Positions 7,196 to 17,439 are shown, counted from the stretch's first letter. The stretch is DNA of 41,263 bases from Chlamydiota bacterium (GCA_013288825.1 JABDBC010000016.1:1-41263); one strand, 5' to 3'. Program-made: numbers and translations. Notes: generated by a model from the sequence alone, not told the origin.

Positions 7196-9270
7196 TTCTG
7201 GGGTTTGCTGGCGAGGGCTGAGATAAAAGTACGGAAACTTGGGGTCTGACGCAATCCCTCAAGCCACTCATCATGCATTAAATCATTCACTGAAGGCAGC
7301 GCATTAAACACCTCGGCACGCTCGATATAATGCATCGCTGCCTCGAATTTCCCCATGAGAGAATAGAGACATGCAATGCTGAAAATCGCTTGAGTGTTTC
7401 CGAACGCGATAGCATTCAATAACTTTTCTTCAGCTTCATCGTAAAGTTTGTCGCTTAGCTCGGGAGCATGCACGTCATAGACTAAATCAGCCAGATTCAT
7501 TAAACCAATGCCCCAATCAAGCCATACGATATCGTCTTCAGGATCTTCCTGTGTCAAAACTTTGAAATGCTCAAAGCACCTGTGGAAACTTTCTACATCA
7601 TTCGTCAGGTCGCCCAGATGCGACAGAGCAATAGCCAAGTTATAGCGGACATCTGAGTAGGACGCATCGAGCTCTAAAACCTGTGTGAGGATCAAGATTG
7701 CCTTTTCATGGTCCTGAGGATCCTCTGTAAAGCCTCCTAAGAAATCAAATGCACAGCCGTAGTTGTACAACCAAATGAGTTGGTTCGGCGACAATGCACT
7801 TATTCCGTTTTCTTTATATGCTTGCAATGCAAATTCAAATTTTTCTATGGCTGTTTCGACAATCGTGATATCTCTGCTTGTCTCGGCAATGTACATTAAG
7901 GCGACACCCCAATCATTCCAAAACTGGGGAAAGGTGCCATCCGTTTCCAATACTTTTTCACAGTAGGTGATACTTTTCTCAAACATCATTTCCGCTGCAT
8001 TCAATTCTCCGAGGGCAAAGTGGGAAAGGGCTAAGCCATACCACAGCATGGAGCGCTTTGCATCAATGGTGAGAGCGTATTGGAACTTTTCAATTGCCTG
8101 CCAATAAAATGACTCGTCTTCAAAATAACGGCCAAGTTCATTCAAACAGGTCCCATAGTACTGCCAAACCTCTGCATCTTCTGAATTGATCGAAAGGCTA
8201 AGGATGAATTTTGCTTCAGCAGAACGAAGCAGATCCAATCGCTCCTCTTGAATTCCCCAAAATAGTTCGGCCTGCCCCCATCTGAATAAAACAAAGGCCC
8301 GTTCTTCCTCTTCAGATGTGTCTGCAAGCTGGAATTTTTCGCAACTCATTTGAAAGTATTCGACACTATGGCGTTGTTTAGCAACATCGAGTAAAAGGCA
8401 TCCCCAAGACAAAAACACTTTTGGATTACTATTTATCTCAGAGGCACGTGTAAAGCAATCGGATGCAAAAGAGTAGTACGTTTCTTCCTTGGTGAATTCG
8501 AAAAGATACTGACATGCTGTCGCAAGATGATACCAGGCCTCAAAGCACTCGGGAGCTGTCCTAACGGCATTGCGGAAAAGTTCGATGGCTTCTAACATCA
8601 GTTCAGCCCGACCGAGCAACATAGCCATTGCAGTCACTGCACAGCCGTAATCTATCCAAAATTCTGCCTCTTGACACCCAAGTTCCGCAGCTAAGCGATA
8701 TTTTTCTAGTGAGCAATTGAATTCATGTGCCTCTCCTGAAAGGCGTCCGAGGAGGTCCCAACAGAACCCCCAGCACCAATGCAGATCAGAGATGTGGTGA
8801 TTTTTCGCACGAGGAAGGCATTGTGAAGCTTCGCTGAATATTTGTTCCGCATTGCGCAGATAAGAAGGGTCGTCTAGGACTTTGAAAAGCTGTATGTGCA
8901 AACATCCCTGATGAAACCAGGCTTCAAAGAACTCTGGATCATATTCAAGGGCTTTATTAAAGGCTTCCACGGCAGCAAATAGGCAGCGGATATTGTTCCG
9001 TTGGGTGCTATAGGCAGCGCCCAACCTAAAGTGTACCAACGAATCCGTTGGAGCAATGTTCTGAGCAATGGCAAAGCTTTCTAAAGCTTTGCGGTCACCA
9101 TCATGGAGCTGTTTTTCTCCATATGTGGCAAATAAGACGCCCAGCATCGATCGTTCGTTGGGAGTCATCTTCGTCCAGGAATCTGGAGTTTGGTAGACCT
9201 CAAGAAGATTAAATGCTTTTTCATCTAAAATTTGCTGAAATTGCTTCTCTAAAGTCGAATAGGGTTCCAT
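7186..9270 (-). CDS. Tetratricopeptide-repeat protein
   Basis: The 694-aa protein is made almost entirely of TPR-like helical pairs. Recurring blocks include SLVHFRLGAAYS, EALEYDPEFFEAWFHQGCL, APECFEAWYHLATACQYL and EDAEVWQYYGTCLNELGRY. There is no signal peptide and no enzymatic domain. TPR arrays mediate protein-protein contacts; in Chlamydiae such proteins include secretion chaperones, but nothing ties this one to a partner. The start ATG at 9270 has a weak AGAAG upstream. The final codons lie in the palindrome arm shared with the convergent gene. Confidence 0.85.
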   Translation of the reverse strand: MEPYSTLEKQFQQILDEKAFNLLEVYQTPDSWTKMTPNERSMLGVLFATYGEKQLHDGDRKALESFAIAQNIAPTDSLVHFRLGAAYSTQRNNIRCLFAAVEAFNKALEYDPEFFEAWFHQGCLHIQLFKVLDDPSYLRNAEQIFSEASQCLPRAKNHHISDLHWCWGFCWDLLGRLSGEAHEFNCSLEKYRLAAELGCQEAEFWIDYGCAVTAMAMLLGRAELMLEAIELFRNAVRTAPECFEAWYHLATACQYLFEFTKEETYYSFASDCFTRASEINSNPKVFLSWGCLLLDVAKQRHSVEYFQMSCEKFQLADTSEEEERAFVLFRWGQAELFWGIQEERLDLLRSAEAKFILSLSINSEDAEVWQYYGTCLNELGRYFEDESFYWQAIEKFQYALTIDAKRSMLWYGLALSHFALGELNAAEMMFEKSITYCEKVLETDGTFPQFWNDWGVALMYIAETSRDITIVETAIEKFEFALQAYKENGISALSPNQLIWLYNYGCAFDFLGGFTEDPQDHEKAILILTQVLELDASYSDVRYNLAIALSHLGDLTNDVESFHRCFEHFKVLTQEDPEDDIVWLDWGIGLMNLADLVYDVHAPELSDKLYDEAEEKLLNAIAFGNTQAIFSIACLYSLMGKFEAAMHYIERAEVFNALPSVNDLMHDEWLEGLRQTPSFRTFISALASKPQKEP

Positions 9271-9337
9271 AACACTTCTTATGTGAATTTATTCATTCGG
9301 ACTTAGTATAATCTATTGTGTATATATGTACAATCCA

Positions 9338-11416
9338 TCAATTCTTCAACTTGCGCACGGCTTCCGACATTTCTTGGATATCTGTCAATGGCTTCTGACA
9401 CGCCCCCTCATGACAAATATACAATGTCGTGTTCTTCCCCATCGGCCCTTGTTCTTTAGCTAATGTCAACAATTCAAATAATGTATCGTCTTTAGGATGC
9501 CGACAAATAACCGCTTTATGAGGCAAAAATTCATTATACATCATTTCCAACAAAGCATGAAAATGTTGCTCCTTCTCATTCAATGCCACTACAAATGTCG
9601 GCGATCTCTTATCGTAATACCGATTCAAATTCATCAAATGATAGCAATATCCTGGTCCATAACTATCAATATATTTTTTTACTGCCTTCAAAATGTCGGT
9701 CGCTTCTTCCAAATAATCCACACTAAACGTCAGCTGATAAAGACGCAAAAGATTTTCACAATGGATCGCATTCCCTGATGGCTCGGCCCCATCTGAAAAC
9801 TGACTCTTACGCAAAATAATATTAGGATCTTCTCCGTCAGTCTGATAAAACGCACCATTTTCAACTTTGAATTTATCACGTAAGATTTGCGTCATCTCTA
9901 TTGCCCATTGCAGCCATTCTGTGCCGCATCCAATTTCAGAAAGAGTGATCAACGCACGAATTAAGAAAGCATACTCATCAAGTCCTGCATGATGCAATGC
10001 TTCCCCATCACGCCATCTTCTATAGAGTCTCCCCTCGTTCCATAAGTTAGAATGGATAAAATGCGCAGCCTTCACGGCTGCCTCGATATACCGATCTTCA
10101 TTCAAAGCTCTTCCTGCTTCGGCCATGGAAAAGATCATTAATCCGTTCCAGGAGCTAAGAACTTTATCATCTTTGAATGGATGTACCCGTTTTTCACGGA
10201 CTTTCAATAATTCAGCCCTAGCGTCTTTGAACTTTTTTGACAGCTCCACAGGGTCCATTTTTTTCTGTTTTGCAAACTCTTCGAGACGCATTATAGTATG
10301 TAGCACATTGCGACCTTCAAAGTTCCCCAATTCAGTCACTCCGTAATACTGGCAAAAGAGATTGCCTGTCTCCGCACCGAGGACATCTCGAATTTCCTTG
10401 ATAGTCCAGGTATAGAAAAGTCCTTCATGTCCTTCCGATTCAGCATCTTGTGCAGAATAGAACCCCCCTTCCGGATGGGTCATTTCGCGCAAGACATAAT
10501 CGAGAATTTCCTGACACACTTCTTTATAGAGGGGATTTTTAAGGGCAAGCCAGGCCTCTAAATAGGCGTGGGACAATAATGCATTGTCATAGAGCATTTT
10601 CTCAAAGTGAGGAATCAGCCATTGTTCATCAACACTATAGCGAGAAAAGCCACCACCGAGGTGATCGTATATTCCCCCACGATGCATCATATCTAAAGAG
10701 CGTTCTACGAGGAATAGGGCCCGACTGTCATCATGCTTATAGAAATAGTGTAGAAGAAAGTTATATTGATATCCGATAGGAAATTTTGGCATGCCACGCA
10801 TCCCGCCATAGACAGGATCGGCCATTTTAAAGAGAAGATCGCAAACCTCTTCAAGTTGTTCTTTGATGGGGAGTTCGTCTCCTTGGACATGGACATTTTC
10901 AGCAAAGACTTCGACGACTTGGGCAGCTTGTGCAACGACCGATTCGCGCTCTTCACCGGTCCATACATCAACAATTCGAGATATAAGTTCTTTTAATCCT
11001 ATAAGGCCATGTTTGCTGTTTGGGGGGAGATATGTTGCTGCGAAGAAGGGTTGGAGTTCTGGAGTTAGGACTACATTGAGAGGCCATCCTGCAGCTCCAG
11101 ACATCATCCCTTGGGCAAATTCCATGTAGAGGCTATCGACTTCGGGGAGCTCTTCTCGGTCGACTTTAATATTGATGAAGGTGTCGTTCATGAGTTGAGC
11201 AAGTTGAGGATTTTCAAAGGATTCCCGTTCCATGACATGGCACCAGTGGCAGGTAGCGTAGCCAATCGAGAGGAAGATGGGTTTGTCCTGATCGCGGGCG
11301 GCACGGAAGGCTTCGTCGCTCCAGGGATACCAATCGACGGGATTATGAGCATGCTGCAGAAGGTACGGCGATTTCTGATGGATGAGACGATTGGTATACG
11401 TATATCTTTCAGTCAT
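9338..11416 (-). CDS. DUF255 thioredoxin-fold protein (YyaL/SSP411 family)
   Basis: The 692-aa protein starts with the conserved [24 protein letters not shown] block, followed by a thioredoxin-like domain with CHWC (C56, C59) in [14 protein letters not shown], and [10 protein letters not shown]. The rest is an alpha/alpha-barrel resembling glycosidase or epimerase folds ([26 protein letters not shown], then [16 protein letters not shown]). This matches the widespread YyaL/spermatogenesis-associated protein 20 family, whose biochemical role is not settled. No signal peptide is seen, so it is likely cytoplasmic. AGGAA precedes the ATG at 11416. Confidence 0.93.
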   Translation of the reverse strand: MTERYTYTNRLIHQKSPYLLQHAHNPVDWYPWSDEAFRAARDQDKPIFLSIGYATCHWCHVMERESFENPQLAQLMNDTFINIKVDREELPEVDSLYMEFAQGMMSGAAGWPLNVVLTPELQPFFAATYLPPNSKHGLIGLKELISRIVDVWTGEERESVVAQAAQVVEVFAENVHVQGDELPIKEQLEEVCDLLFKMADPVYGGMRGMPKFPIGYQYNFLLHYFYKHDDSRALFLVERSLDMMHRGGIYDHLGGGFSRYSVDEQWLIPHFEKMLYDNALLSHAYLEAWLALKNPLYKEVCQEILDYVLREMTHPEGGFYSAQDAESEGHEGLFYTWTIKEIRDVLGAETGNLFCQYYGVTELGNFEGRNVLHTIMRLEEFAKQKKMDPVELSKKFKDARAELLKVREKRVHPFKDDKVLSSWNGLMIFSMAEAGRALNEDRYIEAAVKAAHFIHSNLWNEGRLYRRWRDGEALHHAGLDEYAFLIRALITLSEIGCGTEWLQWAIEMTQILRDKFKVENGAFYQTDGEDPNIILRKSQFSDGAEPSGNAIHCENLLRLYQLTFSVDYLEEATDILKAVKKYIDSYGPGYCYHLMNLNRYYDKRSPTFVVALNEKEQHFHALLEMMYNEFLPHKAVICRHPKDDTLFELLTLAKEQGPMGKNTTLYICHEGACQKPLTDIQEMSEAVRKLKN

Positions 11417-11671
11417 ATATTCCTTTGTTTTTCAGCTTCGGGGTAGGAACAAGCTTCCCCAACGAGATACCCTAATTGGGGGAGTAAATCAATAGTTTTT
11501 TGATGGAGATGGTGATTTTCTGATTACGTGCGCGTGTACTAAATTACATGCACGGACACGCGGACACGTAATTTAGCAGATAGACACTGCGCGTGGGACA
11601 GTTCTGGGGGCAACGAATGGACAAATTGTGCGAAAACTTGAGTGGCTCATTCCAGCCATTTCTGAGTCTCC
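11417..11671. other. Gene-free stretch with small inverted repeats
   Basis: No convincing gene is seen. It holds a short inverted repeat around 11524-11578 (TTACGTGCGCGTGT and ACACGTAA blocks) and a copy of GGGACAGTTCT at 11595-11605. That motif also occurs at 30871 and, inverted, at 41198. It runs straight into the palindrome at 11672. Confidence 0.5.
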
Positions 11672-12027
11672 GTTTTACCAGGCCAACGGCCTGAAGTATA
11701 AAAGCCTAGGGCAACGCCCTAGGTACGTCCAGGGTTGATTCTCAGGCTGAAAGCCTGACGTATGGTGTACAAAATCACGTTGATCCCACAGACTTCTCTC
11801 ATCAAATGGAACCTGATTGAGTTGGAGGATCTTACGATATTAATCTTGGAGAGATTGGGTTTTGTGATGTTTCTTCTGGTTTGAAGTATATGTCATCCTA
11901 AAATGGGATTTGTTTCGCATCAACTGTGTTTGCTATACACCAGGCTTTCAGCCTGAGAATCAACTCTGGATATACCTAGGGCGTTGCTCTAGGCTTTTAT
12001 ACGTCAGGCCGTTGGCCTGGTAAAATG
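11672..12027. repeat. Palindrome, 'CAGGCTTTCAGCCTGAG' family, with about 160-bp spacer
   Basis: The left arm (11672-11770) carries CCAGGCCAACGGCCTG, GCCTAGGGCAACGCCCTAGG and TCAGGCTGAAAGCCTGA in that order. The right arm (11931-12027) carries them inverted and in reverse order. Each block is also a small palindrome by itself. The 160-bp spacer holds no recognisable gene. The same blocks recur at 31473-31771. Confidence 0.88.
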
Positions 12028-12044
12028 GACCCGGTATATACAAT

Positions 12045-13535
12045 CTACCTCTTAGCAGAAAGAGATTCAAAAGGCGGCAGCGGTCTTGGCCTGAAATGCT
12101 CTTGCAATGCCTCATATCCTTGCCTATTGTTCTTGAAATGCTGACGTAGATGGAATTTAGCCAATTCAGTAAAAGTTGGGGTGGATGCCCCTTTCTCAAA
12201 CAGGATTTCTTTTTCCTCTGGTGTCAAAGCTCCGGATTCATTCCCTTTTATTTTTGCTAATGCACTATCAGCTAATTCTTTTTTGGCTTTTGCAGATAGT
12301 TCAAATTCTGGAAAACTAGATCCAATTTTATCTCTTATAAGATTGTATTGTGTAGGATCAGTAAAGGTAGATTTAACCTTATCCATACCTCTTGAAGAAG
12401 AAAGCCTTGCGATCTCCCCCGCGGTGAGAGTGAAATCTTCTCCATTATCAATGGCTGAGGAGATTTTATCTATAATTGGATTAATTTTTGCTTTTTGAAA
12501 CGTTGCTAAGTGTCCTGAGAGTGCTTCACCACCGATTCGTAATTCCTCACCGACAAGTGGAGCAAAATTACCGTACTCCATTTGTTCTTTAGTTAGATCT
12601 TCTTTTGTAGAGATTAATTTTTCTAATATTTCTTCTCCTTTATCAAAAGCTAACAATTTATCAAAAAGTTTTTTGATTCTCTCGCCACTACGATCCATTG
12701 TTCTACGAATTTCTGCTAACTCCCCTGCTCTTTTCGTAGTTTTTTCATCCGGTAAGCCTACCATTGCTTCTCTTTTTAATTGTGATAAATTAAGTAAGAG
12801 ATCTTCTATTTTTAACTGATCTGTAATCTGCTTAATAGTAGCACTACCAGAAAAATATATAGAATCAACTCTAGCATCAGAAACGTTTGATTCGTCTCCT
12901 ATTGCTTTAAGTAAAGCTTGGCTGTCAGTAATAATTTCCCTAATATCCCCAGCAATGTCAATATCAGGTGTGTGGGTTGATAATAATTCTGTTTTTAATT
13001 GAGTCTGTTTAAGTATAAAATGAAGGTCTCGCAATTGATCAAATGAAAATGTTGAAATTGCATCCGATTTTTTCAATTCAGAAAATATCGATTTTAATAG
13101 CAAAGCATCTTTTCGAAATTTAGTTTTTTCCGCAGATGTTAACTGATCTGATTCTCCTGTACAGAGCGTTTCAATTTTTTGTTTCAGAGCTAGAACTTTG
13201 CTTTTAACGGCTTCTTTCGATAGTGTTTCGACTTCTCTCTTACTTATTACCTTAGATATACCATCAATCCTTTTTTTCATTGATTCAGGACAACCTTCCT
13301 TTAGTTTTTCTAGGAGCTCACTCCTTTTTATTATTGCAACCTTATCACCTTCGTGAACCATTACAGTAGGCCTGAACAACATGTATAATGCACCGAAGAA
13401 TCCTGATAGAACTTGATATTTATGACCACCATATTCAACAGTCCCTTTTAAAAAGGGATCAGGAGTCTTTTGTGTAGTAATTGAATCTGGTGTATGTACT
13501 TTTGGTGTATGGTGAACGCCGCCGGCACCTGCCAT
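12045..13535 (-). CDS. Lineage-specific coiled-coil protein, possible secreted effector
   Basis: The 496-aa protein matches no family I recognise. The N-terminus is Gly/Thr/Pro-rich and probably disordered (MAGAGGVHHTPKVHTPDSIT), followed by a small compact region (EYGGHKYQVLSGFFGALYMLF). Long charged helices (residues about 75-430) rich in Lys, Glu, Leu and Ser come next, then a Pro/Arg tail (FRPRPLPPFES). There is no signal peptide or clear membrane span. Such composition is common among chlamydial type III secretion substrates, but that is inference. GGAG precedes the ATG by about 8 nt, and the upstream 100 bp are very AT-rich. Confidence 0.7.
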   Translation of the reverse strand: MAGAGGVHHTPKVHTPDSITTQKTPDPFLKGTVEYGGHKYQVLSGFFGALYMLFRPTVMVHEGDKVAIIKRSELLEKLKEGCPESMKKRIDGISKVISKREVETLSKEAVKSKVLALKQKIETLCTGESDQLTSAEKTKFRKDALLLKSIFSELKKSDAISTFSFDQLRDLHFILKQTQLKTELLSTHTPDIDIAGDIREIITDSQALLKAIGDESNVSDARVDSIYFSGSATIKQITDQLKIEDLLLNLSQLKREAMVGLPDEKTTKRAGELAEIRRTMDRSGERIKKLFDKLLAFDKGEEILEKLISTKEDLTKEQMEYGNFAPLVGEELRIGGEALSGHLATFQKAKINPIIDKISSAIDNGEDFTLTAGEIARLSSSRGMDKVKSTFTDPTQYNLIRDKIGSSFPEFELSAKAKKELADSALAKIKGNESGALTPEEKEILFEKGASTPTFTELAKFHLRQHFKNNRQGYEALQEHFRPRPLPPFESLSAKR

Positions 13536-13697
13536 AAGATCTCCTATTATTTAGACACTAGTTAATTAAATTAAACTATTTATTATAACTTAATTATATA
13601 CTAAAAAGTTTAAATAACAAAACATTTTTTTAAAAATTAGTTAAAAAAGTTTAATTAACAGAGATAATAAATGAGAAAAGAATTTTAAGAATGAAAA

Positions 13698-13938
13698 GAA
13701 ATGGAATGGACATAATGGAAAAATGGAGTAATGGACATGGACGATAATGGACAATAGTGGACGATAATGGACCGTAATGGAAAAATGGAGTAATGGACAT
13801 GGACGATAATGGACCATAATGGACGGTAATGGACCGTAATGGACGATGCATCATTGTCCATTACCGTCCATTATGGTCCATTACGGTCCATTATCGTCCA
13901 TGTCCATTGCGTCCATTCCTCCATTACGTCCATTTTCA
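13698..13938. repeat. Palindrome, 'GGACGGTAATGGACC' family
   Basis: The left arm (13698-about 13850) is a tandem string of ATAATGGACNN-type units of about 11 bp. The right arm is the shorter mirror image (GTCCATTACC, GTCCATTATG and similar), and the centre is near 13848-13852. The left side contains extra direct repeats (AAAAATGGAGTAATGGACAT occurs twice, near 13719 and 13781), so the arms differ in length. The same family forms 17440-17588. Confidence 0.88.
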
Positions 13939-13939
13939 T

Positions 13940-14968
13940 TCACAACGCCAGAAGCTCATCCATCCTGCTGTGGAAAATCGTCGAAGAACGTTTGTCATAA
14001 AAAAACTTAACAATAGAAAGCGCAGAAGAACACGCATAACACGCATACGCCGCCGGAAAAAATGGGGTAAATAACAACAACATCGTCGCAATAGTCACAA
14101 TAATTGAAGCAATTAGAGCCATTTTATCAACTAAAATCTTAGAACGAATCCGCACACCAATGGCCGAAATTGCCCTTGTTCTCAACAATAGCGCTCCCTC
14201 CGCCCCATCTTGCACTCGTTGAACTACGGCCTCCACAAACTCCTTCATAACCACGCCATCCACTTCAAATCGCGCTTCTAATTCTTTGGATGACTTCCCA
14301 TTTAATTCCTTTAATATTACCTCTTCTGGCTCTGAAGAAATTCTTTTATTAATCCTATTTGACTGGTAAAGGTTTCTGGCATGAATAATAATCGTTGCAA
14401 TCGCAAGGAATCCGCTGGCGACATAAAACCCAAATGCCCAATGGGCAACGTTTGCGATCGCAACTCCCATAGAATGAATGGTCGATAAACATGTCCCAGC
14501 TGCGTATCCCATCCAGGAAGTCCACTCGGTGATCCGCAAAACTGACCCAATTTTATCGTGAGTTCCATGGATGAGCTCTTTAATTTCATTCCAAATTCCA
14601 TACAGCGCAATCGGAATAGCTAAAGCTGACAAAATTTTGCCGTAGCGGATCATTCGCTGCCATCCGGAGAAATTTCTCCATGCATCGCCCGTGACCACGG
14701 TAGAAAGAGCATAGATATTGAGCATTCCGTTGATTGCTCTTATGCTAAAGACGTGTGTGGCGAAATTTGCGACTTGGACTGCCAAAGGACGATAGCGGTA
14801 ATATCGATTATAAAAGCGGCCAGCCCAGCTATTATTAAACGCCTCTTGAGTGCGACCCATGCATTTTTGGATTCTAGCACAACAAGAATGACCGGAACCC
14901 TCGGAAGGGTTCAAACTTAAGGATGAATGTCGTAGTGGTGGACCTACACTTGGAACAGCAATTGCCAT
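13940..14968 (-). CDS. Hypothetical multi-span membrane protein
   Basis: The 342-aa protein matches no family I recognise. It has a short Ser/Pro/Cys-containing N-terminus, then hydrophobic segments around residues 65-95, 108-125, 145-195 (two close spans, including WAFGFYVASGFLAIATIIIH) and 285-325 (MALIASIIVTIATMLLLF then FFPAAYACYACSSALSIV). A charged loop lies between about residues 200 and 260. Paired hydrophobic segments are reminiscent of chlamydial inclusion-membrane proteins, but this is only a possibility. AAGGAA precedes the ATG, and the stop lies just outside the palindrome. Confidence 0.75.
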   Translation of the reverse strand: MAIAVPSVGPPLRHSSLSLNPSEGSGHSCCARIQKCMGRTQEAFNNSWAGRFYNRYYRYRPLAVQVANFATHVFSIRAINGMLNIYALSTVVTGDAWRNFSGWQRMIRYGKILSALAIPIALYGIWNEIKELIHGTHDKIGSVLRITEWTSWMGYAAGTCLSTIHSMGVAIANVAHWAFGFYVASGFLAIATIIIHARNLYQSNRINKRISSEPEEVILKELNGKSSKELEARFEVDGVVMKEFVEAVVQRVQDGAEGALLLRTRAISAIGVRIRSKILVDKMALIASIIVTIATMLLLFTPFFPAAYACYACSSALSIVKFFYDKRSSTIFHSRMDELLAL

Positions 14969-15027
14969 TAAAAAATTCCTTATTGAAGTAGTATTTTCTA
15001 TATTGAATTTAGTAGTTTGCCATTTTC

Positions 15028-15056
15028 TTGCAATTTTGTCTAAAATAATGTATAAT
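15028..15056 (+). promoter_or_regulatory. Sigma-70-type promoter for the small ORF at 15087
   Basis: A TTGCAA (-35, 15028-15033), a 17-nt spacer and a perfect TATAAT (-10, 15051-15056) lie about 30 bp before the ATG at 15087, in an AT-rich region. Confidence 0.7.
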
Positions 15057-15086
15057 TTAAGTTTATTGAGAGATTAGGGTAATGCT

Positions 15087-15275
15087 ATGAATGTTGAAGG
15101 TCCAAATTCAAGAGGCGTACAGCCACCTAGTAATGAGGTGCCTTCGAATCAAGGACAAGAAGACAATAAAGTCGAAAAACCTTATTCACAACCCACGCAA
15201 AAGGCACAAGCTGCCTGGCAAGCTGTCCTCAAGCGATTCAAAGACACAATCGACAATCTAAATCCAAACAAGTGA
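15087..15275 (+). CDS. Small hypothetical protein, 62 aa
   Basis: A short hydrophilic protein with a Pro/Asn/Gln-rich, probably disordered first half (NSRGVQPPSNEVPSNQGQED) and a helical second half (AQAAWQAVLKRFKDTIDNLN). It has no recognised family. A good promoter stands directly upstream, and a GGG about 9 nt before the ATG could serve as a weak ribosome binding site. I therefore consider it a real gene rather than a chance ORF. Confidence 0.55.
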   Translation: MNVEGPNSRGVQPPSNEVPSNQGQEDNKVEKPYSQPTQKAQAAWQAVLKRFKDTIDNLNPNK

Positions 15276-15290
15276 AATCACCTTCTTAAT

Positions 15291-15540
15291 AATAATTAAA
15301 CGCAAAGGCGCGAAGAGGGGACAAGGGAACTAAAAAGGGGTCATTGCAGAAGTGCCCTGTGTTAAGGCCCGAAGGGCAGGCATTTCACAGCCCAGGTCGG
15401 AGCGAAGCGGAGGCCTGGGCTGTGAAATGCCCGCCCTTCGGGCCTTAACACAGGTCACTTCTGCAATTACCTTTTTATGTCCTTTAATTCCATTGTCCCT
15501 TCTTCGCGTCTTTGCGTGTTTGCGTTTAATTTTTTATTAA
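15291..15540. repeat. Nested palindrome between the small ORF and uvrC
   Basis: Three shells can be read from outside in. First, AAACGCAAAGGCGCGAAGA with its inverse near 15505-15530. Second, GACAAGGGAACTAAA with its inverse in 15475-15500. Third, ATTGCAGAAGTGCCC...TTAAGGCCCGAAGGGC with its near-perfect inverse ending about 15470. The innermost pair is TTTCACAGCCCAGG/CCTGGGCTGTGAAA around a 15-bp loop. The ATTGCAGAAGTGCC shell recurs in 34164-34600. Confidence 0.88.
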
Positions 15541-15550
15541 GAGGTTCTGC

Positions 15551-17392
15551 ATGCCGCCATTCCCCACAGCCAAGCTAGAGTTGCTTCCTACCCACTTTGG
15601 CGTCTATATCATGAAGAGCCAAACAGGTTCTGTGCTCTATATCGGTAAGGCAATAAACATCCGCCAACGGGTCAAGCAATACTTCGCGCCCGGTGGTGAC
15701 GGACGCCCCATCATCCCTTTTCTTGTCGAGCAAATCGCAGAAATCGATACAATTATCGTATCGTCTGAAAAAGAAGCCCTTCTTCTCGAAAACACCCTGA
15801 TCAAACAACATCAGCCTAAATACAACGCCCTATTGAAGGACGATAAATCCTACATCGCCTTGAAAATCAACAATAAGCACCCTTGGCCTATGGTGCAGCT
15901 GGTCCGATATAAGGGGAAGCCAGCGGCAGATGGACTCTATTTTGGACCTTATATCAGTGCTCACGCCGCCAGAAGCACGCTCGATGTCATGCAGCACGTT
16001 TTCCCCCTTAGAGAGTGTTCTGATCAGGAATTTTTACGCCGCACCCGCCCATGTATCCTCTACGACATGAAACGATGCGTGGCTCCTTGCGTAGGCAAAT
16101 GTACTAAAGAAGAATACACCCATCATGTCGATGCTGCAATTCGATTCTTAAAAGGACAAAACAAGGAGATCGTTCAAGAGCTTTATGCTGAAATGGAGAA
16201 GTATGCAGATACTCTAGAATTTGAAAAAGCCAATGCTGTCCTCAAAAAAATTAGGCATATTGAGACCACTTTGGAGGAACAGCGTGTTGACAAACCTCTA
16301 GGAGGCGATTCAGACGTCTTATCGATATTCCGACAAGCCGAGGAGGTATCTCTGGCGCAGTTGTTCATTCGCAAAGGAAAACTCATAGGAGCTCGCCACT
16401 ACAGCTTTGCAAAAATTGCTGAGGACGATGCCGAATTGCTCTCCAATTTTATCCTTCAACATTATGCCCAACTAGAAGAACTCCCTTCTGAAATCCTGGT
16501 TCCCATTGAGCAGCCTGATGCAGAGACACTTTCAGAGATATTGTCAGCAAATAAAAACAGGATGACAAAGATCCTCACACCACAGCGCGGAGACAAAAAA
16601 GCTCTCGTAGACATGGCTTACCTCAATGCTGAAGCCACTTTTAAAAAGGAAAAAGATCAACAAGCGATACGTGAACGCACTCTTTTAGACATGCAAGAGA
16701 AGTTCCATTTAAATCGTTATCCCGCCCGTATTGAGTGCTTTGATAACTCCAACATCTCTGGCACAGAACCTGTATCTGTTCTCATAGTGTTTACAGACGG
16801 TCAGAAGGATAAACGGCGGTATCGGAAATATAAGATCAAAACTGTCACTTCACCCGACGACTATGCAACGATGTATGAAGTGCTGATGCGTCGCTATAAA
16901 CGAGCTAAAGAGGAAGATGATCTCCCCGACCTCCTCATTGTCGATGGAGGAAAAGGGCACCTCAACATTGCTTTGAAGGTATTACAAGAGCTGAATATCA
17001 TCACAGTTGATGTAATATCGATCGCAAAAGAACAGGGACGACATGATAAAGGGATGACACGAGAGCAGGTGTTTATTCCAAATGTAAAAGATCCGATTTT
17101 CTTGAGGGATAATTCTCCGATTCTTTTCTTGCTGCAGCAAATCCGCGATGAAGCACACCGGTTTGCGATAACATTTCATCGAGCACGCCGCTCCAAAACA
17201 ACACTGAGGACATCGTTGTTGGATATTCCAGGGATTGGTCCTGAGAAGGCGAAAAGGCTCTTGCGGCATTTTGGGAGCGTTAAACAGGTGATGGCAGCAA
17301 CAAGGGAGGAGCTGATGCAAGTGCCTGGACTTTCACAAATCAACATCGACGCCATTTTGCAAACAAAGAATGTGCCCAATGCAACCACTTAA
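15551..17392 (+). CDS. uvrC: Excinuclease ABC subunit C
   Basis: The 613-aa UvrC has all domains in order. The GIY-YIG nuclease is at residues about 12-90 (GVYIMKSQTGSVLYIGKA), which makes the 3' incision. A cysteine-containing region follows (RPCILYDMKRCVAPCVGKC), then the UVR motif that contacts UvrB (about 205-240), the RNase H-like 5' incision domain (IECFDNSNISGTEPVS, with LIVDGGKGHLN) and C-terminal helix-hairpin-helix motifs (DIPGIGPEKAKRLLRHFGS). It works with UvrA and UvrB in nucleotide excision repair. The gene stands alone between two palindromes. Confidence 0.97.
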   Translation: MPPFPTAKLELLPTHFGVYIMKSQTGSVLYIGKAINIRQRVKQYFAPGGDGRPIIPFLVEQIAEIDTIIVSSEKEALLLENTLIKQHQPKYNALLKDDKSYIALKINNKHPWPMVQLVRYKGKPAADGLYFGPYISAHAARSTLDVMQHVFPLRECSDQEFLRRTRPCILYDMKRCVAPCVGKCTKEEYTHHVDAAIRFLKGQNKEIVQELYAEMEKYADTLEFEKANAVLKKIRHIETTLEEQRVDKPLGGDSDVLSIFRQAEEVSLAQLFIRKGKLIGARHYSFAKIAEDDAELLSNFILQHYAQLEELPSEILVPIEQPDAETLSEILSANKNRMTKILTPQRGDKKALVDMAYLNAEATFKKEKDQQAIRERTLLDMQEKFHLNRYPARIECFDNSNISGTEPVSVLIVFTDGQKDKRRYRKYKIKTVTSPDDYATMYEVLMRRYKRAKEEDDLPDLLIVDGGKGHLNIALKVLQELNIITVDVISIAKEQGRHDKGMTREQVFIPNVKDPIFLRDNSPILFLLQQIRDEAHRFAITFHRARRSKTTLRTSLLDIPGIGPEKAKRLLRHFGSVKQVMAATREELMQVPGLSQINIDAILQTKNVPNATT

Positions 17393-17439
17393 TAAGCCAC
17401 AGCATTGCCAAAAAAATTAAACGCAGAGACGCAAAGGAG

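Noticed and set aside
7014-7274. ORFs with hydrophobic translation (ILPILPLAILLILLLFF)
   Set aside because: They lie in the outer arm of the 6590-7195 palindrome, and the apparent membrane span is a translation of the repeated ATCCTNCT words. Similar words occur at 23.9 kb and 19.95 kb in other frames.
13698-13938. CRISPR array
   Set aside because: The units are about 11 bp, without spacers of constant length, and the second half is the mirror image of the first. No cas genes are near.
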